This document shows positions 32,792-40,651 of a stretch of DNA of 42,402 nucleotides, in pieces. The notes beneath the pieces are model-generated. The model saw nothing but the letters and a program-made list of their open reading frames with translations. It was not told where the DNA came from and did not search any database. The position numbers were made by a program, and so were the translations under genes. Every line of letters begins with the position of its first letter. Position 1 is the stretch's first letter. Location of the stretch: contig CAZEPJ010000041.1 in the NCBI GenBank assembly GCA_964514105.1, positions 1 to 42,402 on the forward strand. Direction: 5' to 3'. The DNA comes from CAZEPJ01 sp964514105 (GTDB lineage: Bacteria; Desulfobacterota; Desulfocorpusculales; Desulfocorpusculum).

Positions 32792-33100
32792 GTGCGGGGT
32801 TTGAAACTGGAGCAGCGGGTCATCGGGGCATTGCGGTCCGTCATGGATCCTGAGATGGGCCGGGACGTCTGGAGCATGCGGTTGGTCAGGGACCTCCTCG
32901 TGGGGGAGGATGGGCGGGTCCGGCTCACCTTCAGGCCGTCCTCCACTGCCTGCCCCCTGGGGTTCTCATTGGCAGTCCGCATCAAGGAGGCCGTGGGGAA
33001 GGTCCCCGGCGTGAGCGGGGTGGATCTCCGGGTGCAGGGCTTCGATCGCGCCCAGGAGCTGGACGCACTGCTTCGGCGCATGGACCCGAGAGGGCCCTGA
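32792..33100 (+). CDS. DUF59/MIP18-family metal-sulfur cluster assembly factor
   Basis: A 102-aa protein with LKLEQRVIGALRSVMDPEMGRDVWSM, the MIP18/PaaD-type motif (DPE-x6-D), followed by VRLTFRPSSTACPLGFSLAV with the conserved CP. Family proteins take part in Fe-S cluster delivery and often accompany Mrp ATPases, sometimes fused to them. GTG 32792 stands one base after AGGAG, too close; TTG 32801 at nine bases is a real alternative. Last gene of the cluster. Confidence 0.8.
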   Translation: MRGLKLEQRVIGALRSVMDPEMGRDVWSMRLVRDLLVGEDGRVRLTFRPSSTACPLGFSLAVRIKEAVGKVPGVSGVDLRVQGFDRAQELDALLRRMDPRGP

Positions 33101-33187
33101 ATCCCGGGCCCCCGTTCCCCGGGGAGGATCGCCGGCAGGAGGCCCTCAGGGGGCGTTCGGTATTGGTGGGGACCGGCGCGTTCCCCC

Positions 33188-33215
33188 TTGCCTCCATCGA
33201 CCGGGCGGATACACT
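33188..33215 (+). promoter_or_regulatory. candidate sigma-70 promoter of fmdB-like gene
   Basis: TTGCCT, 16 bases, TACACT matches -35 and -10 at four of six positions each. It lies 36 bases before the FmdB-like start codon in the 150-base gap after the metallocluster operon. Confidence 0.38.
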
Positions 33216-33250
33216 CGAATCACGAAGATCATTGACGGCGGGGGGGAAAC

Positions 33251-33499
33251 ATGCCCATCTTCGAATATGCGTGCGGCGATTGCGGCCACGTTCAGGAGGC
33301 CTTGATCCTCACACCGGCCCAACACCACGGGATGCAGTGCCAGCGCTGCGGCTCCAACCGGATGGCCAAGCTCATGTCGGCCCACTCGGCGGCCCCGGTG
33401 CGCTACGGGCGGGAGAAGGGACACACCTGCTGCGGCAGGGAGGAACGCTGCGCCGCGCCCCCCTGCTCGTCGGGCGGCGGGTGCCACAAGGGGACGTAG
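33251..33499 (+). CDS. FmdB-family zinc-ribbon protein
   Basis: An 82-aa protein beginning MPIFEYACGDCGHV, then MQCQRCGSNRMAKLM: the two CxxC knuckles of the FmdB zinc ribbon. The C-terminal half is Cys-rich (CCGREERC, PPCSSGGGC), beyond the usual domain, and ends in HKGT. The GGGGGGAAAC before the ATG is a usable ribosome site. FmdB proteins are named for a possible regulatory role in formamidase operons; their general function is unknown. It is separated from the metallocluster genes by a promoter-like site. Confidence 0.85.
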   Translation: MPIFEYACGDCGHVQEALILTPAQHHGMQCQRCGSNRMAKLMSAHSAAPVRYGREKGHTCCGREERCAAPPCSSGGGCHKGT

Positions 33500-33583
33500 C
33501 GGTCGCACGGCCCGGCGGGGTGAGTACATCCCGGGGCACACGCGACGGCCGGTGAATGAACGGACGGCCGCCGAGGAGGAGAT

Positions 33584-34534
33584 CTGAACCTTCAGACGCC
33601 CATCACCCGTTTGCTGGGGATCCCCTATCCCATCCTCCAGGGGGCGATGGCCTGGATCACGGGCCCGGAGATGGTCATCGCCGTTTGCGAGGCAGGGGGC
33701 CTGGGGACCCTGGCGGCCGCCACCCTGGAGCCTGCCGAACTCGCTCGCCAGATCATGCGGGTGCGGGAGAAGACCTCCAGGCCCTTCGCCGTCAACATCC
33801 CCCTGAGGCTCGCGACGGCCGCGGGGGCCGTGGAGGCGGTGCTGCAGGGGGATGTCCCCGTCGTGGTCTGCTCCGCAGGCGACCCTTTCCCCTGGGTGGC
33901 CCGATTCAAGGACGCCGGGCGCATCGTCCTTCAGGTCGTCTTCAACCGGGAGATGGCCTTGCGGGCCGGGGCTGCGGGGGTCGACGGCCTCATCGCCATG
34001 GGCGCCGAGGCGGGCGGCAACCTCTGCCCCGACGAATTGACCACGCTCGTCCTGGTGCCCCAGATCGTCGACGCCACGGATCTGCCGGTGGTGGCAGCCG
34101 GGGGCATCGCGGACTCCCGTGGCTTCGCCGCGGCCCTGGCCCTGGGGGCCCACGGCATCCAGATCGGGACTCGGCTCCTGGCCACGTGGGAGTGCACCGC
34201 CCACCCTCGATACAAACGGGCCGTCCTCGAGGCCAGGGATGTGGACAGCACCGTCCTGGGCCGCTCCACAGGACTGCAGTTCCGGGTCCTGAGGAACGAG
34301 GCGGTCAGGCAGATGCTCGACCTGGAGCGCCGGGGGGAGGACAGGGCGACCCTGGACCGACGCATCCTGGATGCCCTCCGGAAGGCCGTCCTGGATGGGG
34401 ACGTCGATGAGGGGGCCGTGGTGGCGGGACAGGCCGCAGGCCTGGTCCGAGAGGAGTTGACCGTGGCACAGGTGCTGGAGGGGTTGATGGAGGGGGTTCG
34501 CCGAAGGCTCGATGCCCTCCGCTGTCTCGGGTGA
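33584..34534 (+). CDS. nitronate monooxygenase/FabK-like flavoprotein, apparent CTG start
   Basis: A TIM-barrel FMN protein of the 2-nitropropane dioxygenase family (nitronate monooxygenases and FabK enoyl-ACP reductases). Seen are PITRLLGIPYPILQGAMAWI, GLGTLAAATL, GADGL-type strand VDGLIAMGAEAGGN and GIADSRGFAAALALGAHGIQIGTRLL, the FMN phosphate region. Homology starts at the sequence LQTPITRLLGI, before the first TTG (33611). No ATG/GTG/TTG exists there, but a CTG at 33584 stands four to five bases after GAGGAGG, so a CTG start is proposed. If TTG 33611 is used, the barrel loses its first strand. FabK versus nitronate enzyme cannot be settled. Confidence 0.82.
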   Translation: MNLQTPITRLLGIPYPILQGAMAWITGPEMVIAVCEAGGLGTLAAATLEPAELARQIMRVREKTSRPFAVNIPLRLATAAGAVEAVLQGDVPVVVCSAGDPFPWVARFKDAGRIVLQVVFNREMALRAGAAGVDGLIAMGAEAGGNLCPDELTTLVLVPQIVDATDLPVVAAGGIADSRGFAAALALGAHGIQIGTRLLATWECTAHPRYKRAVLEARDVDSTVLGRSTGLQFRVLRNEAVRQMLDLERRGEDRATLDRRILDALRKAVLDGDVDEGAVVAGQAAGLVREELTVAQVLEGLMEGVRRRLDALRCLG

Positions 34535-34560
34535 TTCATGGGCTGCAGGAGGGGGGATCG

Positions 34561-35322
34561 TTGAGCATCCTGACGGAGATCCTGGCGGATGTGCCCGCGG
34601 CACCCTCCCGGGTGGAGGAGGTGCGGGTGGGCCCCTTTCAGACGGCTGTCCAGGTGGCTGGCCTTCGCCCCCCCGCCCTGGGTGCCATTGCGCGATGCGG
34701 CCTGGCCTCTTCGATGGCCCGTCACGATCCCGGTGAGGATCACGCCGTGGATGGGGTGGGGCGTTTGACGCTGCGATCGCCCCAGGAGTTGGCCCGCTGG
34801 CTCCTGTCGACCAATCCCCTGCAGGCATCCATCGGCATGGCCACGCTCAACGCGCTGCTCGACGTCCCCCCCTCCTGTCTGGATTCACACCCGGCTCAGA
34901 ATCTGATATTGAAGAGGGCGCGGGGTCGAAGGGTCGCCGTGCTGGGGCACTTCCCCTTCATCGGGAGGCTGTCCGAGGAGGCGGAGGAGCTCCATGTCCT
35001 TGAACTGCGGCCCGGGGCGGGAGAGTCGCCCGCCACCCGGGCCTCGAAGATCCTGCCCCGATGTGAGGTGGTGGTCCTCACGGCCACCGTGCTCATGAAC
35101 GGCACGCACGAGCACGTGCTGCCGCTGTGCGCCCAGGCCTTCACCCTGATGCTGGGGCCGAGCACCCCTCCCAGCCCGGCGCTCTTTCGTTGGGGCATGG
35201 ATGTCCTGGCGGGGAGCATCGTCACGGATCCGGAATCCGTCCTGAGGACAGTCTCCCAGGGCGGCACGTACCGGGACCTGGAGGGAGTCAGGAAATGGAG
35301 CTGGATACAGTCTGACGGCTGA
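34561..35322 (+). CDS. DUF4213/DUF364-type putative heavy-metal chelation protein
   Basis: A 253-aa protein. The N-terminal part (SILTEILADVPAAPSRVEEVRVG) fits DUF4213, an enolase-N-like fold. From about residue 115 it fits DUF364, a Rossmann-like domain (VAVLGHFPFIGRL, LELRPGAGESPATRAS, CEVVVLTATVLMNGT and AFTLMLGPSTPPSPALF). Family members are thought to be metal-related but no activity is settled. TTG 34561 has AGGAGG seven bases upstream and gives MSILTEIL; GTG 34531, overlapping the previous stop, is the alternative. Co-directional with the flavoprotein gene. Confidence 0.74.
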   Translation: MSILTEILADVPAAPSRVEEVRVGPFQTAVQVAGLRPPALGAIARCGLASSMARHDPGEDHAVDGVGRLTLRSPQELARWLLSTNPLQASIGMATLNALLDVPPSCLDSHPAQNLILKRARGRRVAVLGHFPFIGRLSEEAEELHVLELRPGAGESPATRASKILPRCEVVVLTATVLMNGTHEHVLPLCAQAFTLMLGPSTPPSPALFRWGMDVLAGSIVTDPESVLRTVSQGGTYRDLEGVRKWSWIQSDG

Positions 35323-35340
35323 ACGACGAGGAGGACGCAG

Positions 35341-36180
35341 ATGGTTCGGGTTACCATCCTGTGCGACAACGTGCTGGGGGTCCCCTTCGGCGTGGGGGAA
35401 CACGGCTTCTCGGCCCTGGTGGAGAGCGGCGGGGAATCCATCCTCTTCGATGTGGGGAGCGGCAAGGGGATCCTGGCCAACGCCCAGACGTTCGGCAGGG
35501 ACCTGGGGGCCGTGAAGAAGATCTGCCTGAGCCACGGCCATTACGACCACACCGAGGGGCTGCCCCAGGTGCTCGGTCTCATCGGTGGCGCGAAGGTGTA
35601 CGCGCATCCGGGCGTCTTCCAGGAGCGATACGGGGAGCGCGTCAAGGGAGAGTCGACCATCCGCCGTTTCATCGGGATCCCCTTCCGACGGGAATATCTG
35701 GAGAGCCTGGGGGCCGACTTCCAGCTGGAAACCGGGTTTCGAGAGGTGGCCGACGGGACTTGTCTCACGGGGGAGGTCCCGAGGACCACGGACTTCGAGA
35801 AGGGAGACCCCAAACTCCTCATGCCCATGGGCAAGACCCTGGTGCAGGACCACACCCTGGACGACCAGTCTCTGGTCATCCCCACGGGCGAGGGCTTGGT
35901 GGTCCTGTTCGGCTGCGCCCATTCGGGGATGATCAACACCCTGCGGTACGCCCGGGAGAAGACCGGAGAACGGCGAATCCGGGCGGTCCTGGGGGGGACT
36001 CACCTGGGGTTCCTGGCAGACGATCTGATGGAGGCGTCCATCCGGGAGCTGGAAGGCATGGGTCCGCAGCTCGTGGCCATTTCCCACTGCACGGGCATGA
36101 AGGCCGCCTGCCGCCTCATGCAGACTTTCGGGGAGCGCTTCGCCTTCGCCCACGTGGGGAGCGCCTTCCAGTTCGAGTGA
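35341..36180 (+). CDS. MBL-fold metallo-hydrolase, dihydropterin/RFA-P-synthase-like group
   Basis: A 279-aa metallo-beta-lactamase-fold protein. The metal motif HxHxDH is H65-G-H67-Y-D69-H70 (LSHGHYDHTEGL). Later ligands are likely in FGCAHSGMINTL, GGTHLGFL and ISHCTGMKAA. This pattern fits the COG1237 group named for 7,8-dihydropterin-6-methyl-4-(beta-D-ribofuranosyl)aminobenzene-5'-phosphate synthase, a methanopterin enzyme. In bacteria the assignment is often loose, so only the fold is certain. It follows the DUF364 gene by 18 bases. Confidence 0.84.
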   Translation: MVRVTILCDNVLGVPFGVGEHGFSALVESGGESILFDVGSGKGILANAQTFGRDLGAVKKICLSHGHYDHTEGLPQVLGLIGGAKVYAHPGVFQERYGERVKGESTIRRFIGIPFRREYLESLGADFQLETGFREVADGTCLTGEVPRTTDFEKGDPKLLMPMGKTLVQDHTLDDQSLVIPTGEGLVVLFGCAHSGMINTLRYAREKTGERRIRAVLGGTHLGFLADDLMEASIRELEGMGPQLVAISHCTGMKAACRLMQTFGERFAFAHVGSAFQFE

Positions 36181-36223
36181 CGGCTCGGATCACGAACCGT
36201 TCTCGCGAGGATCGGACGACGCC

Positions 36224-36940
36224 ATGCGATACACCATCCATCCCCTGCCCGTCGGGGTCAACGAGACCGACCAGGGCATCATGACCTATCAACAGCACTA
36301 TGGCCAAAGGATCTGGCTCCCCATCTACGCCTTCTATCTGGAGGGCGGGCCCCAGCGGATCCTGGTGGACACGGGACTGGAGCGCTTCATGGTGCCCGCC
36401 GGTGCCGAGCAGGCGTTGGGGTTTCGTGTCCTGCAGTTCGAACAGGCCCTGGAGGGGGTGGGCCTGAGGCCCGAGGACGTGGACATCATCATCCACACCC
36501 ACCTCCACAACGACCACTGCGAGAACGACTACCGGTGCCCCAACGCCCGCATCTTCGTTCAGCGGGCCGAGCACGATTTCTTTCGAAACCCCCACCCCCT
36601 GGACCACCGCTACTACCCGGACCTCCTGGACGACGTCCAGGGGCTGGTCATCCTGCAAGGGGACGCCCAGATCGTCGATGGGGTTCGGGTCGTCTTGACC
36701 CCCGGCCACACCCCGGGGGGGCAGTCCGTGGTCGTGGACACGTCCGCTGGAAGGGCCGTGATCACGGGGTTTTGCTGCAACGAGAGGAACTTCCCCAAGA
36801 AAGGGAAGCCCGTCCCCTCCGGGGTGCACACGGATGCGATCCAGGCGTACGAGAGCGCCCAGAGGGTGGTGAATGAGGCCGATTTGGTGATCCCCCTTCA
36901 CGATTCCACCCTGGGGACCCGGAGGTGCATCCCGGAGTGA
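36224..36940 (+). CDS. MBL-fold hydrolase, N-acyl homoserine lactonase-like
   Basis: A 238-aa metallo-beta-lactamase-fold protein with H93-x-H95-x-D97-H98 in IIHTHLHNDHCEN, then VLTPGHTPGGQSVVV and LVIPLHDSTL supplying further ligands. The order and length fit the AHL-lactonase-like family, but that name covers many hydrolases with other substrates. The family's usual LPVGxxxTD-type N-terminus is seen in IHPLPVGVNETDQG. No quorum-sensing gene is nearby. It lies 43 bases after the other MBL-fold gene. Confidence 0.82.
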   Translation: MRYTIHPLPVGVNETDQGIMTYQQHYGQRIWLPIYAFYLEGGPQRILVDTGLERFMVPAGAEQALGFRVLQFEQALEGVGLRPEDVDIIIHTHLHNDHCENDYRCPNARIFVQRAEHDFFRNPHPLDHRYYPDLLDDVQGLVILQGDAQIVDGVRVVLTPGHTPGGQSVVVDTSAGRAVITGFCCNERNFPKKGKPVPSGVHTDAIQAYESAQRVVNEADLVIPLHDSTLGTRRCIPE

Positions 36941-37038
36941 CGGCGGGGAGGCGTGCCGGCCCCTTGCCCGGCCGCCATACTGCGTTCCCTCTCCCCCTGA
37001 CGGGAGAGCGTGCCGCGAGGCACCCAGGAGTCGAGGAG

Positions 37039-38448
37039 ATGCACGACAAACAAGACTGGGAGAAGCTGATCCGCCGGATGGAGCTGCTCCTGAGGCTCAA
37101 GTCGTTCCCCGTGGCCTTCAAGATGCTGGAGAGGAAGGAGGAACTCGGCGAGATCCCCTTTCTGAGGCGGCTGGGCCACAAGACCACCCTGTGCCAGATG
37201 ATCACCCTTGTGCGCAACTTTGACTGGACCGTGGGGGCCGACGCCGAGGACTTCCTCTCCCCCATGTGCCCGTCCATCATCGGGCTGTCCGACACCCCGG
37301 ATCTGTACAAGGACGGCACCTTCCGGAGCATCGTCTGGGTGAAGACCAAGGAGGACGGAAGGAGGTACGAGGCCGCCATCCCTCGGCTCCCCCTGGGGAA
37401 GTACGAGGCCGCGGCCATGGCGCCCCTGGTCTACAAACCCTTCGAGCCCGACATCGTCCTGATCTACGCCAACCCCGCCCAGATGATGCTCCTGATCAAC
37501 GCGCTGCAGTTCGAGAAGTACGAGGTGATGCAGTTCTTCTGCGTGGGGGAGTCCTCCTGCTCCGACGCCATCGCCCGCTGCTACCTGACGGGGAAACCCT
37601 CTCTCACCATCCCGTGCTACGGGGAGAGACGCTACGGACACGCCCAGGACGAGGACCTGGTCATGGCCGTTCCCGCGGGGATGATGGAGAAGGCCCTCAA
37701 GGGGCTCGAGGCCCTGTACCGCCGGGGCATTCGATACCCCATCAGCTATGCCGGGGCCGAGCAGGACGTCACCCGGGCCTTTCCCATGGCCTACGGGGGG
37801 ATCCGGGAGCTGGAGGCGCTCCGCGGCAAGGACAACCGGCTGCTCCTGGGCGTCACGGGGGGCATCGCCAGCGGCAAGACCACCGTGGCCAACATGCTGG
37901 CCGAGCTGGGCGCCCCCATCGTGGATTTCGACCTCATCGCCCGCAAGGTGGTGGAGCCGGGCCAGCCCGCCCTCCGGGACATCGTCGACTATTTCGGGAA
38001 ACAGGTCCTTCAGGAGGACGGGACCCTGGATCGCAAGAAGGTCTCGGCCATCGTCTTCCGGGACACGGAGAAGCGAAAGAAGCTCGAGGGGTTCATCCAT
38101 CCGCGCATGGGCCAGGAGGTGATCCGCCAGGTGAACGAGTTCGCGGGCCGGGACCCCCATGCGATCATCCAGATGGTGGTCCCCCTCATGATCGAGCTCA
38201 ACCTCCAGTACCAGTGCCACAAGCTCCTGGTGGTTTACGTCCCGGAGGAGACCCAGATCCAGCGTCTCATGGCCCGGGACAACATCGATCGGGAGGCAGC
38301 CGCGGCCATGCTCAAGGCCCAACTGCCCATCGACGAGAAGCTGGGATACGCCGACTTCGTCATCCGCAACGACGGTCCCCTGGAGGAGACCCGAGGGCAG
38401 GTGGAGGCGCTTTGGCGCACGCTGCGGGCCCTCAGGAATGTGGGTTGA
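37039..38448 (+). CDS. coaE: DUF169-dephospho-CoA kinase fusion protein
   Basis: A 469-aa two-domain protein. Residues about 5-255 are DUF169 (SFPVAFKMLER, TLCQMITLVRNFDW, GESSCSDAIARCYLTGKPSL, IPCYGERRYGHAQDEDLVMAVP), with conserved cysteines and no known activity. Residues about 266-469 are a full CoaE: P-loop GGIASGKT (274-281), DFDLIARKVVEPG, FIHPRM and VPLMIELN. CoaE phosphorylates dephospho-CoA to give CoA, an essential step. AGGAG lies eight bases before the ATG. No separate coaE is in the window. The junction (REL-EALRGKDNR) has no stop or frameshift, so the fusion looks real. DUF169 may bind a CoA or metal ligand; this is inference. Confidence 0.88.
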   Translation: MHDKQDWEKLIRRMELLLRLKSFPVAFKMLERKEELGEIPFLRRLGHKTTLCQMITLVRNFDWTVGADAEDFLSPMCPSIIGLSDTPDLYKDGTFRSIVWVKTKEDGRRYEAAIPRLPLGKYEAAAMAPLVYKPFEPDIVLIYANPAQMMLLINALQFEKYEVMQFFCVGESSCSDAIARCYLTGKPSLTIPCYGERRYGHAQDEDLVMAVPAGMMEKALKGLEALYRRGIRYPISYAGAEQDVTRAFPMAYGGIRELEALRGKDNRLLLGVTGGIASGKTTVANMLAELGAPIVDFDLIARKVVEPGQPALRDIVDYFGKQVLQEDGTLDRKKVSAIVFRDTEKRKKLEGFIHPRMGQEVIRQVNEFAGRDPHAIIQMVVPLMIELNLQYQCHKLLVVYVPEETQIQRLMARDNIDREAAAAMLKAQLPIDEKLGYADFVIRNDGPLEETRGQVEALWRTLRALRNVG

Positions 38449-38521
38449 TCCGCCCGGCTCCGGCCGCCACCGGAGGCGCGGCCCCGCGGCGGCGGACGGC
38501 CCCCCCGCCCCGAAGGAAGGG

Positions 38522-39463
38522 ATGCGCATGATCGCCTTTGGACCCGTGCCGTCGAGACGGCTGGGCAGAAGCCTGGGCATCAACAACGTGCCCATCAAGG
38601 GGTGCCCGTACTCCTGCGCGTACTGCCAGCTGGGGCGGACCATTCATCGAGAGATGGAGCCTCGGGTGTTTTTCGCCCCCCGGGAGATCTTTGGGGAGGT
38701 CCAGGAGAAGCTCTTGCGATTGAAGGAGGCGGGGGGGGCCGTGGATTACCTCACATTCGTCCCCCACGGGGAGCCCACCCTGGATGAGAACCTCGGACAG
38801 GCCATGGACCGGGTCAGAGAACTGGGGGTCAAGGTGGCGGTCATCACCAACGGCGCCCTCCTGTGGCGTCCGGAGGTCCGAGAACGGATCCTGGGGGCCG
38901 ATTTGGCGTGTCTCAAGGTGGATGCTGCGGACGAAAGGACATGGCGCGAGATCAATCGACCGCATCCGGATTTGAAGCTCGCCCAGGTCCTCGAAGGCAT
39001 GAGGGCCTTTGCCCGATCCTTCGCGGGCGAGCTGACCACGGAGACCATGCTGGTGGAGGGCGCCAACGACGGAGAGGCACAGGTGGCGCAGGTGGTCGGT
39101 TTCCTGGCGGCGATTGCACCCGCCAGGGCCTACATCGCGGTTCCCACCCGTCCTCCGGCCGAGCGATGGGCGAGGGCGCCCGCGGACGCGGTCATTCAGC
39201 GGGCACACCAGCAGATGGCGAGCCGGTTGGGACACGTGGAGTGCCACACGGGACACGAGGGGACGGACCTGATCCCCACGGGGAACCCCGCGGATGACAT
39301 CTTGAGCATCGCGTCCGTCCACCCCATCCGGCAGGATGCCATGGACGCATTTCTGAGGCGCTCAGGGGCCGATTGGGGCCTGGTTCGGCAGCTGGTGGAC
39401 CAGGAGCAGCTCTCGGAGATGGAATTCGGCCGGGAGCGCTTCTACGTGCGCCGGATGCGTTGA
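38522..39463 (+). CDS. radical SAM protein (COG0731-like)
   Basis: A 313-aa protein with the SAM cluster motif C28-x3-C32-x2-C35 in GCPYSCAYCQLG, then FVPHGEPTLDENLGQ, VAVITNGALLW and CLKVDAADERTWREIN. The start (GPVPSRRLGRSLGINNVP) is characteristic of small radical SAM proteins of the COG0731 group, which are of unknown substrate. The C-terminal part (IRQDAMDAFLRR) has no recognised cluster site. ATG 38522 follows GGAAGGG; ATG 38528 is an alternative. It is co-directional with coaE, 74 bases after it. Confidence 0.83.
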   Translation: MRMIAFGPVPSRRLGRSLGINNVPIKGCPYSCAYCQLGRTIHREMEPRVFFAPREIFGEVQEKLLRLKEAGGAVDYLTFVPHGEPTLDENLGQAMDRVRELGVKVAVITNGALLWRPEVRERILGADLACLKVDAADERTWREINRPHPDLKLAQVLEGMRAFARSFAGELTTETMLVEGANDGEAQVAQVVGFLAAIAPARAYIAVPTRPPAERWARAPADAVIQRAHQQMASRLGHVECHTGHEGTDLIPTGNPADDILSIASVHPIRQDAMDAFLRRSGADWGLVRQLVDQEQLSEMEFGRERFYVRRMR

Positions 39464-39536
39464 TTGTCCCGACAGGGGATCCGGAAATGAACGACGACGG
39501 GCGACCGGCGGCCCGCGTCGCGAAGGAGGATCGGGA

Positions 39537-39884
39537 ATGAAACCGGTGGCCCTGGTTGCGTTCAACGGCGAGTTCATGTGCTTCATCCACGTTCTCCTCA
39601 ATGCCCTGGATATGAAGTCCAAGGGACGCGAGGTCCGGATCGTCATGGAGGGGGCGGCCACCAAGCTCGTCCCCGAGCTGGCCGTTGCCGGGAACCCTTT
39701 GTCCCCCCTGTATCAGAAGGCCAAGGACCAGGGCCTCATCGAAGGCGTCTGCCGGGCCTGCTCCAACAAGACGGGGACCCTCGAGGCGTCCCAGGGGCAG
39801 GGGCTGCGGCTTCTCGACGACATGAACGGGCACCCGTCCCTGGCCCGCTTCCTGGACGCGGGGTGGGAGGTCCTGACGTTCTGA
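39537..39884 (+). CDS. DsrE-like cytoplasmic protein
   Basis: A 115-aa protein: VALVAFNGEFMCFIHVLLNALDM, EVRIVMEGAATKLVPEL, then GLIEGVCRACSNKTGTLEASQGQGL and ARFLDAGWEVLTF. The alternation of strands and the Cys pair (VCRAC) fit the DsrE-like fold, though the match is weaker than for the other DsrE-family gene at 8640. AGGAGG lies seven to eight bases before the ATG. Possible sulfur-relay role is by family only. Confidence 0.62.
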   Translation: MKPVALVAFNGEFMCFIHVLLNALDMKSKGREVRIVMEGAATKLVPELAVAGNPLSPLYQKAKDQGLIEGVCRACSNKTGTLEASQGQGLRLLDDMNGHPSLARFLDAGWEVLTF

Positions 39885-39906
39885 CAAGGAGCGCCTGATC
39901 TTCTGC

Positions 39907-39955
39907 TTGACATGGCGGATGTGGAAGACGTATTCTTCATGGAGAATAGTTCTTG
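39907..39955 (+). promoter_or_regulatory. perR promoter with overlapping palindromic operator
   Basis: A perfect -35 TTGACA (39907-39912), 18 bases and TATTCT (39931-39936) form a sigma-70 promoter with a start near 39943. TATTCT-N6-AGAATA (39931-39948) is a perfect inverted repeat covering the -10. An overlapping 15-base box, GGAGAATAGTTCTTG (39941-39955), has a 7-1-7 layout like PerR boxes and shares nine of 15 bases with the box before katG. Repression of perR by its own product is likely. Confidence 0.6.
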
Positions 39956-40024
39956 ATGGAAAATGGATTTCGCTTCGGCGCACGGGACCGGGCGCGGGGA
40001 GTTCGGGACACGGGCGGGGGGGCT

Positions 40025-40471
40025 ATGTCGGATCCTGGCGTTCGTCTGGAGACGATGTTGAGGAGGCTGCGGGAGCGCGGAGGGCGGATCACCCCCCAGC
40101 GCATGGCGGTCCTCAGGATCCTGGCCGGGAGCAAGGGCCATCCCAGCGTCGACGGCATATACCGGCAGGTCAGGAAGGCCTTCCCGACCACAAGCCTGGC
40201 CACGGTGTACAAGACGGTCTCGCTGCTCAAGGAGATGGGCGAGGTGCTGGAGCTGGGGTTCAGCGACGACAGCAACCGCTATGACGGCAACACCCCGTAC
40301 CCCCACCCGCATCTGGTCTGTGTCCGATGCCGAAAGATCATGGACCCGGATTTGGAGAGCCTGGGAGGCCTCCAGGAGGAGCTGATCCGGGACACGGGCT
40401 TCCGGATCCTCAGCCACCGGCTGGACTTCTTCGGCGTGTGCCCGGACTGCCAGCGCAGATCGACGGCCTGA
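40025..40471 (+). CDS. perR: Fur-family regulator, PerR type
   Basis: A 148-aa metal-dependent repressor. The winged helix has RITPQRMAVLRIL and the recognition helix region TTSLATVYKTVSLLKEMGE. Structural zinc cysteines are CVRC and CPDC. The regulatory site includes RYDGN, PHPHLVC and KIMD, where the Asp (instead of Glu in Fur) is typical of PerR, which senses peroxide by metal-catalysed oxidation of histidines. ATG 40025 fits family N-termini; an in-frame start at 39953/39956 would overlap the operator. The next gene is katG on the same strand, with a similar operator, so it is the likely repressor of both. Confidence 0.88.
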   Translation: MSDPGVRLETMLRRLRERGGRITPQRMAVLRILAGSKGHPSVDGIYRQVRKAFPTTSLATVYKTVSLLKEMGEVLELGFSDDSNRYDGNTPYPHPHLVCVRCRKIMDPDLESLGGLQEELIRDTGFRILSHRLDFFGVCPDCQRRSTA

Positions 40472-40504
40472 CGGCTTCCCGGGCTCCCGCGGCCCCGACT
40501 CAAA

Positions 40505-40535
40505 CCCGGCTGGGCGTGACTGGAGCCCGGCTGGG
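40505..40535. repeat. direct repeat CCCGGCTGGG, two copies at 21 bases
   Basis: CCCGGCTGGG occurs at 40505-40514 and 40526-40535, a spacing of two helical turns, just after perR. It is also framed by TGAC and GTCA. It may be a binding site or chance in GC-rich sequence. Confidence 0.3.
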
Positions 40536-40623
40536 GTCAGTGCCCTTTCGGATCCAGATGTTGGAACAGACAGGGGCGCTTCCTGAGTCATCGCGGGATG
40601 GGGAGTTCATGTATCTGTCTCCC

Positions 40624-40651
40624 TTAAGAAGAATTATTTTCTGGAGATAAC
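40624..40651 (+). promoter_or_regulatory. katG promoter with PerR-like box in the spacer
   Basis: TTAAGA (40624-40629), 16 bases and GATAAC (40646-40651) each match four of six consensus positions. Inside lies GAAGAATTATTTTCT (40628-40642), a 7-1-7 near-palindrome (five of seven arm pairs) resembling PerR boxes and the box before perR. The stretch is AT-rich in GC-rich surroundings. Peroxide-controlled repression by PerR is inferred. Confidence 0.5.
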
